From NCBI GenBank assembly GCA_021797295.1, contig JAKAAA010000037.1, positions 1 to 10,629 on the forward strand: a DNA stretch of 10,629 nt, written 5' to 3'. The notes under the pieces are model-generated. The model did no database searches, was not told where the DNA came from, and saw nothing but the letters and a program-made list of their open reading frames with translations. A program made the position numbers and the translations under genes. Shown here in pieces: positions 6,760-10,629 of the stretch. Within the stretch, counting starts at the first letter, position 1, and each line of letters begins with the position of its first letter. Origin of the DNA: Thermoplasmata archaeon (GTDB lineage: Archaea > Thermoplasmatota > Thermoplasmata > Thermoplasmatales > Thermoplasmataceae).

Positions 6760-8586
6760 TTATTGATCCGGATTTACGGATGATATCATGGGTATTTCAT
6801 CCTTGTCCAGGTCAAGTCCGATTTCCTTGGAGGTAAGGTTTCTGCCAAGGCTTCTTTCGTAGAAGCGTATGATCCTCTTCTTTTCCTCCACGGTGTATTT
6901 TCTGAAGTATTTGTCCTTCTTCAGGTCAAATCCTGTCTTTTCCTCATACACATTTGCAGGTATTGAGTATTTTCTCTGTGTTGAATCCCTGTAAAGTTCC
7001 GGTATCACATTGAATGCACAGAAAGGTATGACCCTTCCATCTGGCATTGCATAGTGTATATCGCATCTCTCGACACGGTCTACATCATATGTGTACGGAT
7101 CCTGGAAGTGCATAAATCCAACAAACAGGGACTTGTAATGGAAAGCCTTCAGTCCATGGTAGTCGCCTTCTGTGAATGCGTTGTATACCATATCCTTCAG
7201 TTTGAATCCCTCCGGTGCCTTGCTGTAATCCACGAATTTCTTCAGGTTTAACAGCAGCTTGGTAACGGATTCTACTTTCTTGGGTGCCTGCCATTTTGCA
7301 TATTTTATGTCATCTCCCAGTTCTGAAAGGTACTCAAACATTCCCTTGACATCAACAAACCTGGTTACAGGTATGATCTTATCGTTGTCAATGAATATGT
7401 ATGTTCCCATTCCGCATGCAAAGTGTATGGATAACTTGTATGTTGGATGGCCTTTAAGCGCTGCAACGAAGTTTGATACATCAGTTGTAGCTGGCACTGT
7501 GAAGAAATCTTCCCTTCCTATTGCACCATCGAGCTGCTGCTCGATCTTTTTTATTGCCCCAGGAATTGTTATCCTCTGCCTAGCTCTGGCACGATCGGAC
7601 ATCCTTCCCACAAGACTTACCGGCTGGAAATTGAGTCCCCTTACAACATCCATATTGGATTTTGCAAACTTTATCATATCTCCCAGGTACATATCATTTA
7701 TTCCGCCTATAACAGTGGGCACAAGTACAACTCCCATCGGTGCCTGCTTGTAATGCTCCAGTGCCATTGGTATTTCCCAGAAGTTCTTAGGATTTGATCT
7801 TGGTGTTGGCCCGTCGAAACTGGTGTAAACAACGTTGGATCCTGCATCCCTTGCCCTCTTGACGAAGTCTGGATCATATGCTGCTCTTACACTGTTTGTG
7901 TTCATCTGAACATGTTCATAGCCTTCTTCCCTGGCGATTCTTATTACATCTATAATATCATCTCTAAGGGTTGGCTCTCCGCCTGTTATCTGAACTGCGT
8001 TGGCTCCAACGGGTTTCTCGTTTCTCATTCTTCTGAGCATTAATCTTATCTGATCAAGAGACGGCTCGTATATTGGCTCATTCTCCTTTGCATAGAAGAA
8101 GCAATACCAGCATGAAAGGTCACACCTGTTTGTTATAACGACGTTCCCCAATCCTGTATGGGATTTATGCTTTACACAGAGACCACAGTGTGTAGGGCAA
8201 ACAATTTTGTCTGCATATACTGCAACATTCGGGTTCAATATTTTTGTACCCTCTTTGTCCTGGAATTTTTTTGCCTCCTCATACATATCATAATCTTCCC
8301 AGTACTTTTCCTTTGTTATTCCATGTTCTGCGCATTCCTTGATAAGATCAACTTCTCCCCCTTCTTCATACACGATAGCAGGAACTCTCATCTGATCGAA
8401 TTTCTCCTCATCTGCACACAGAGGGCATAAGCTTTCTGTTACTCTTAAAACAAGCATATCGTCTGTAATTAAATGGCCCATACTTTTCAAGAATTCATCT
8501 ACAGTCTTGAAAGGCGCGTTTCTACTTATCTCAAAGTCATTCGCCAGTCTGACCTCGGATTTATTTCTTTCTTCTGTCAATACCAT
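6760..8586 (-). CDS. tes: Radical SAM enzyme, tetraether lipid synthase (Tes)-like
   Basis: Tes joins the phytanyl chains of two archaeol-type lipids to make macrocyclic and tetraether (GDGT) lipids, the monolayer membrane that acidophilic Thermoplasmatales depend on. The 608 residues carry the cysteine pattern of this family. C54-x2-C57 with C85 in KECAEHG resembles the N-terminal rubredoxin-like/auxiliary site. C130-x3-C134-x2-C137 in CPTHCGLCVKHKSHT is an auxiliary cluster. C155-x3-C159-x2-C162 in NRCDLSCWYCFFYA is the radical SAM cluster, followed by TGGEPT (SAM binding). Near the end are C391 (HFACGMG), C508 and C523 in the RCDIHYAMPDGRVIPFC block. No signal peptide or membrane span is seen. 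The start ATG is supported by a Shine-Dalgarno AGGTGA six nt upstream, unlike the leaderless neighbours. In a sampled stretch near the C-terminus, lysine is AAG in 6 of 8 codons, suggesting good expression. The same superfamily includes a pterin methyltransferase-like branch, so exact function is inferred. Confidence 0.82.
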   Translation of the reverse strand: MVLTEERNKSEVRLANDFEISRNAPFKTVDEFLKSMGHLITDDMLVLRVTESLCPLCADEEKFDQMRVPAIVYEEGGEVDLIKECAEHGITKEKYWEDYDMYEEAKKFQDKEGTKILNPNVAVYADKIVCPTHCGLCVKHKSHTGLGNVVITNRCDLSCWYCFFYAKENEPIYEPSLDQIRLMLRRMRNEKPVGANAVQITGGEPTLRDDIIDVIRIAREEGYEHVQMNTNSVRAAYDPDFVKRARDAGSNVVYTSFDGPTPRSNPKNFWEIPMALEHYKQAPMGVVLVPTVIGGINDMYLGDMIKFAKSNMDVVRGLNFQPVSLVGRMSDRARARQRITIPGAIKKIEQQLDGAIGREDFFTVPATTDVSNFVAALKGHPTYKLSIHFACGMGTYIFIDNDKIIPVTRFVDVKGMFEYLSELGDDIKYAKWQAPKKVESVTKLLLNLKKFVDYSKAPEGFKLKDMVYNAFTEGDYHGLKAFHYKSLFVGFMHFQDPYTYDVDRVERCDIHYAMPDGRVIPFCAFNVIPELYRDSTQRKYSIPANVYEEKTGFDLKKDKYFRKYTVEEKKRIIRFYERSLGRNLTSKEIGLDLDKDEIPMISSVNPDQ

Positions 8587-8592
8587 ATTAAT

Positions 8593-8598
8593 TCACCT
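8593..8598 (-). promoter_or_regulatory. Shine-Dalgarno site of the tes-like gene, in the loop of a small hairpin
   Basis: The minus strand reads AGGTGA six bases before the ATG at 8586, complementary to the archaeal 16S 3' end. The surrounding 8588-8604 reads TTAATT-AGGTG-AATTAA, a perfect 6-bp inverted repeat with the AGGTG core in the 5-nt loop. This site decides the start codon and marks the mRNA as leadered. Confidence 0.75.
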
Positions 8599-8628
8599 AA
8601 TTAACTAATCATGTTAAGCATACAGAAT

Positions 8629-8640
8629 AATATATATGTT
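8629..8640 (-). promoter_or_regulatory. TATA box of the tes-like gene
   Basis: The minus strand reads AACATATATATT, centred about 48 nt before the ATG. Transcription would start near 8607, giving a leader of about 20 nt that contains the Shine-Dalgarno hairpin. Confidence 0.5.
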
Positions 8641-8669
8641 TTGTCTTTTTTTATGCTAATAATGCAAAA

Positions 8670-8681
8670 CACTAATTAGTG
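8670..8681. promoter_or_regulatory. 12-bp perfect palindrome CACTAATTAGTG upstream of the tes-like promoter
   Basis: CACTAATTAGTG is fully self-complementary and lies about 35 bp upstream of the proposed TATA box of the radical SAM gene. That position suits an activator or a distal regulator site for a dimeric transcription factor. No second copy was seen in the window, so the regulatory role is inference. Confidence 0.35.
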
Positions 8682-8782
8682 ACAATAATTACAAAAATAT
8701 GCCTTTATATATAAGAAAAATAAATATTTGAGATTATTTTCTTTTTTATGACTAATTTATTCCGGGTATTATAACTATAATA

Positions 8783-9601
8783 TCAGTATTTTTTATTCTG
8801 TATTTTGATCTCCTTCAATATCTGATTATACATATAATCTATATTAGAAGCTATATTTACAGTTATGCCTTTATCAGAAAGATAGGTCTTTAATTGATCT
8901 CTGGAAATCATATCACCGGTATTCCCGATTTTATCTTTGATTACCCCGGGTATTAACTTCAGTAACTTTTTTCTTTCCTCGGATTTAACACTTTTATCAA
9001 TTTTTTTGCGTGCTTCTCTGTTTACCCTGTCAATTTTCATTTTTAATTCCTGTTCTATTGGAAAGTCAAAATTAATGCCTTTATCCATCCAGAAGCCTTT
9101 TATGCCGGTATCTATTTCGTCCTCTCCGTAATCAAATGATTCATTGTCCAGATACTGTAGCATATCCTGAATAAGAGAATCTATTGATTTTTCATTTACT
9201 TCCCTTGTTAATGGCAATACTTTTTTCTCCTCATTTTCATCCAGAAGATCGTCTATATTGAAAGTATTCAGCTCGGAAAACCAATCTGCTTCTTCATGGT
9301 ATTTATATCCAACGTCATTGGCTATGTACATAATGTCAAGCTCTGCGATTTTATTTTGATATTTTTTGCAGTCTATAGAGGAGCAATCCATATCTTCATC
9401 TTCGAATCTTTTTATGGAAATCACAATAGATTCTATTCCATTGTCTTTAGCATTCTTGAGGAATTTTGATGCACCGCCCATACGTTTATCCCATTCAAAA
9501 CTGATTACTATATCCACATCAGTGGAATAATATATAGAAATTTCATTCCTTCGGGAATATCTTACAATGCTGTTCCACAGTAATTCCATTTTATCTTTCA
9601 T
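8783..9601 (-). CDS. Conserved-looking hypothetical protein, 272 residues, charged, unrecognised
   Basis: I do not recognise this family. The protein has no signal peptide or membrane span and is rich in Lys, Glu, Asp and Ile. The first 65 residues look alpha/beta: a strand-rich ISIYYSTDVDIVISFEW, then a helix in GGASKFLKNAKDNGIES, then IVISIKRF. An acidic middle follows (about 120-175), then a very basic helical stretch with many Lys and Arg (about 190-215). The final 50 residues (SRDQLKTYLSDKGITV and the helix after it) could be a small winged-helix-like domain. Two short DKGI segments occur at different points. In the sampled basic stretch lysine is AAA in 9 of 11 codons, unlike the tes-like gene. 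The ATG is chosen because a TATA-like box lies about 27 nt upstream, making it leaderless. A 16-bp inverted repeat sits between box and start, suggesting repression, possibly by its own product. It is certainly long enough to be real; its function is unknown. Confidence 0.75.
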   Translation of the reverse strand: MKDKMELLWNSIVRYSRRNEISIYYSTDVDIVISFEWDKRMGGASKFLKNAKDNGIESIVISIKRFEDEDMDCSSIDCKKYQNKIAELDIMYIANDVGYKYHEEADWFSELNTFNIDDLLDENEEKKVLPLTREVNEKSIDSLIQDMLQYLDNESFDYGEDEIDTGIKGFWMDKGINFDFPIEQELKMKIDRVNREARKKIDKSVKSEERKKLLKLIPGVIKDKIGNTGDMISRDQLKTYLSDKGITVNIASNIDYMYNQILKEIKIQNKKY

Positions 9602-9602
9602 A

Positions 9603-9618
9603 TTAGACCACTGTCTAA
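9603..9618. promoter_or_regulatory. Inverted repeat TTAGAC-N4-GTCTAA at the start of the 272-residue gene
   Basis: The plus strand reads TTAGACCACTGTCTAA: perfect 6-bp arms around a 4-bp spacer, ending one base before the start codon of the minus-strand gene. Because the mRNA is predicted to be leaderless, the repeat occupies the space between TATA box and transcription start. A bound protein there would block RNA polymerase, as at a classic archaeal operator. Confidence 0.45.
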
Positions 9619-9620
9619 AT

Positions 9621-9634
9621 GAATAAGATAAAAC
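9621..9634 (-). promoter_or_regulatory. TATA-like box of the 272-residue gene
   Basis: The minus strand reads GTTTTATCTTATTC, centred about 27 nt before the ATG at 9601. This matches leaderless spacing, though the box is a weaker TATA match than those of its neighbours. Confidence 0.4.
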
Positions 9635-9682
9635 TAATATAAAAGGATTTTTAATAATATTTTGTCTATTTACAGCAACATG

Positions 9683-10408
9683 TCATTTTTGCAATATATT
9701 GTTAAATTGATACTTATTATAATACTCACTGAGGACACCCGATTTTATTGCATTAAATACTGTTTCGGATTGCTGGCTGGAATTTTTTGCCAGTATCCAT
9801 GAAAATTTCATTTCTACATCGTCCGGTACATAATATTTGAATTTCCAGTATCTTGCCTCACTTTCCCACAAGATTCCATAATCTGCGGTACCGGACATTA
9901 TTTTCTGTGGGATTTCCCGGTGATGAATATCACATATTATAGCCACTCCTTTAAGATCTCCGTAGTAACCACAATTTTTTTCATAGTATTTCTTAAATAT
10001 CATGCCTGCGGAAGAAAGCCTTGGATTCGGTATGGCCAGCTTTTCCTTTTTAATTTTACATATATCCGGCTGTTCCTTGGTTCCAACCCACGCAATACAT
10101 AAATGGTCCTCAAATGCCTCAAATTTTTGGCTAAACTTCATTCCGTGCAATAAATTATTATCAATGCATACCAGTTCCGGGATTCCATCTATCTGAAGAT
10201 TCCCTAGACTGAGCGGAGCCCCGTTTGCCCTTTTTCTCACGAGAACAGAGGGTAGTGCTTCAATATAAACTTTAATACTTTTAGATTCAAAATGTGCAAC
10301 AATTTGAGGGGCAACAAACCACTGGTTTCCTGTTACAGACATTTTAATTCCGTCTGTATGCCCGAAAAAGTCAGAAACCATATCAAATCCTGGAGAAGCG
10401 AATTTCAT
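9683..10408 (-). CDS. Type-2 periplasmic-binding-fold protein (molybdate-binding ModA-like), without signal peptide
   Basis: The 241 residues look like a substrate-binding domain of the type-2 periplasmic-binding-protein fold, with a resemblance to ModA-like oxyanion binders. Supporting segments are the early FASPGF..VSDFFG, and IPNPRLSSAGMIFKKYYEK (126-144), which fits the (N)P-x-x-x-x-(S/A)AG helix that follows a ligand loop. The last is GTADYGILWESEARYW (173-188), the hinge-strand block where ModA-like proteins have G-x-A-D-x-G-I-x-Y-x-S-(D/E)-A. The mature-domain length is typical. However, the N-terminus is polar (MKFASPGFDMVSDFFG), with no signal peptide, lipobox or membrane anchor, so it would stay in the cytosol unless the start is misplaced. 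No permease or ATPase gene adjoins it, and there is no helix-turn-helix. It may be a cytosolic sensor or carrier. The start follows a strong TATA box at leaderless spacing. The fold is moderately sure, the ligand unknown. Confidence 0.65.
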   Translation of the reverse strand: MKFASPGFDMVSDFFGHTDGIKMSVTGNQWFVAPQIVAHFESKSIKVYIEALPSVLVRKRANGAPLSLGNLQIDGIPELVCIDNNLLHGMKFSQKFEAFEDHLCIAWVGTKEQPDICKIKKEKLAIPNPRLSSAGMIFKKYYEKNCGYYGDLKGVAIICDIHHREIPQKIMSGTADYGILWESEARYWKFKYYVPDDVEMKFSWILAKNSSQQSETVFNAIKSGVLSEYYNKYQFNNILQK

Positions 10409-10629
10409 AATTAACGATATTACAGATATATAAATAGATTATTTCCTCTTTGTAAAAAACCTTGTGACTTGCCGCAGTATGTATCATATTGCAAAATCTG
10501 CCTTTATATTATGTACTTACATCGGGTTCATCAGAGGTGCAGCATTTACCTTTTCCGAGATATATCTCTTTGATAAGGGTATAGTCGTTTTATATTTTTC
10601 ATTTATCTTTTAATGTTATACTGCATGTT
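10409..10629. other. Right-end intergenic region without a recognisable gene
   Basis: Beyond the ModA-like promoter I find no coding frame longer than about 20 codons on either strand and no tRNA-like fold. The region holds a second copy of the motif ending TGCCTTTATAT (10488-10509) and a perfect 12-bp palindrome GAGATATATCTC (10557-10568). A plus-strand transcript starting near 10535 is possible, but no convincing product follows before the window ends. Confidence 0.6.
10425..10437 (-). promoter_or_regulatory. TATA box of the ModA-like gene
   Basis: The minus strand reads CTATTTATATATC, centred about 23-24 nt before the ATG at 10408. This is one of the best TATA matches in the window and implies a leaderless mRNA. 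It argues against a longer N-terminus that would include a signal peptide. Confidence 0.6.

Larger units (their letters stand above)
8587..8782. other. 196-nt AT-rich intergenic region between the tes-like gene and the 272-residue gene
   Basis: The region holds the tes-like leader and TATA box, the palindrome at 8670-8681, and a plus-oriented motif ending TGCCTTTATAT (8688-8710) that recurs near 10500. It also has an A/T-only dyad TATTATA-AC-TATAATA (8767-8782) just past the neighbouring stop codon. The only open frames are trivially short, for example nine codons including the stop from 8748. On the minus strand, T-rich sequence at 8711-8722 could terminate the upstream gene. Confidence 0.6.

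Noticed and set aside
7259..7753. Long open plus-strand frame (164 codons) inside the tes-like gene, and others opposite the helicase
   Set aside because: They lie antisense to genes with intact family motifs, have no promoter of their own, and encode low-complexity Ser/Thr/Pro-rich or aromatic strings typical of shadow frames.
8767..8782. A/T-only dyad TATTATA-AC-TATAATA just after the stop of the 272-residue gene
   Set aside because: An all-A/T 7-bp stem is expected by chance in this composition and is not followed by a clear T-run, so it is not called a terminator.
8870..9085. Extra copies of TGCCTTTAT near 8870 and 9076
   Set aside because: They lie in coding sequence and arise from two DKGI tetrapeptides encoded with the same codons, so they are not counted with the two intergenic motif copies.
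10520..10550. GGTTCATCAG resembling a tRNA T-loop, and CTGATGA on the minus strand resembling a C/D-box RNA
   Set aside because: No acceptor, D or anticodon stems can be paired around it. Box C is imperfect and no box D follows at the right distance.
10511..10573. 20-codon plus-strand frame and a 15-codon GTG frame (10537-10584) at the right end
   Set aside because: Both are too short, with no recognisable sequence; the first starts directly after the TATA-like box rather than about 25 nt downstream.

Overview
The window looks like part of the chromosome of an AT-rich euryarchaeon of the order Thermoplasmatales (Ferroplasma/Thermoplasma/Picrophilus relatives; I cannot fix the genus). Four things point there. 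The left edge carries a thermosome beta-type N-terminus. There is an archaeal-type leucyl-tRNA synthetase and a pyruvoyl-dependent arginine decarboxylase. There is a tetraether lipid synthase-like radical SAM enzyme. Most genes have a TATA-like box about 22-30 nt before the start codon and no Shine-Dalgarno sequence, which indicates leaderless mRNAs. Nothing in the window looks like a virus, an insertion sequence, a CRISPR array, an rRNA or a tRNA.

Layout, left to right. Positions 1-78 (minus) are the first 26 codons of a thermosome subunit cut by the window edge. Positions 179-2884 (minus) encode an Lhr-type superfamily 2 helicase with a C-terminal four-cysteine zinc ribbon. A divergent promoter region (2885-3054) separates it from a plus-strand pair: arginine decarboxylase pdaD (3055-3594) and leuS (3595-6303), whose stop and start codons abut. 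leuS runs tail-to-tail into archease (6304-6705, minus), and their stop codons together form the palindrome TGATCA. Upstream of archease on the same strand is the radical SAM gene (6760-8586). It is the only gene here with a clear Shine-Dalgarno sequence and a short leader.

The right third (8587-10629) is less familiar. It has a 196-nt AT-rich gap with a palindrome and a repeated promoter-like motif, an unrecognised 272-residue charged protein (8783-9601, minus), a 241-residue type-2 periplasmic-binding-fold protein lacking a signal peptide (9683-10408, minus), and a gene-free right end (10409-10629). In sampled stretches the 272-residue gene prefers AAA for lysine, whereas the radical SAM gene prefers AAG. 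This suggests lower expression or a different history.

The left two thirds is core housekeeping: protein folding, RNA/DNA helicase, polyamine synthesis, tRNA charging, the tRNA-ligase cofactor and membrane lipid synthesis. I see no convincing new multi-gene system. The items most worth checking are the inverted repeat over the start of the 272-residue gene, the SD-in-loop leader of the radical SAM gene, the repeated intergenic motif near 8700 and 10500, and the orphan binding-protein gene.
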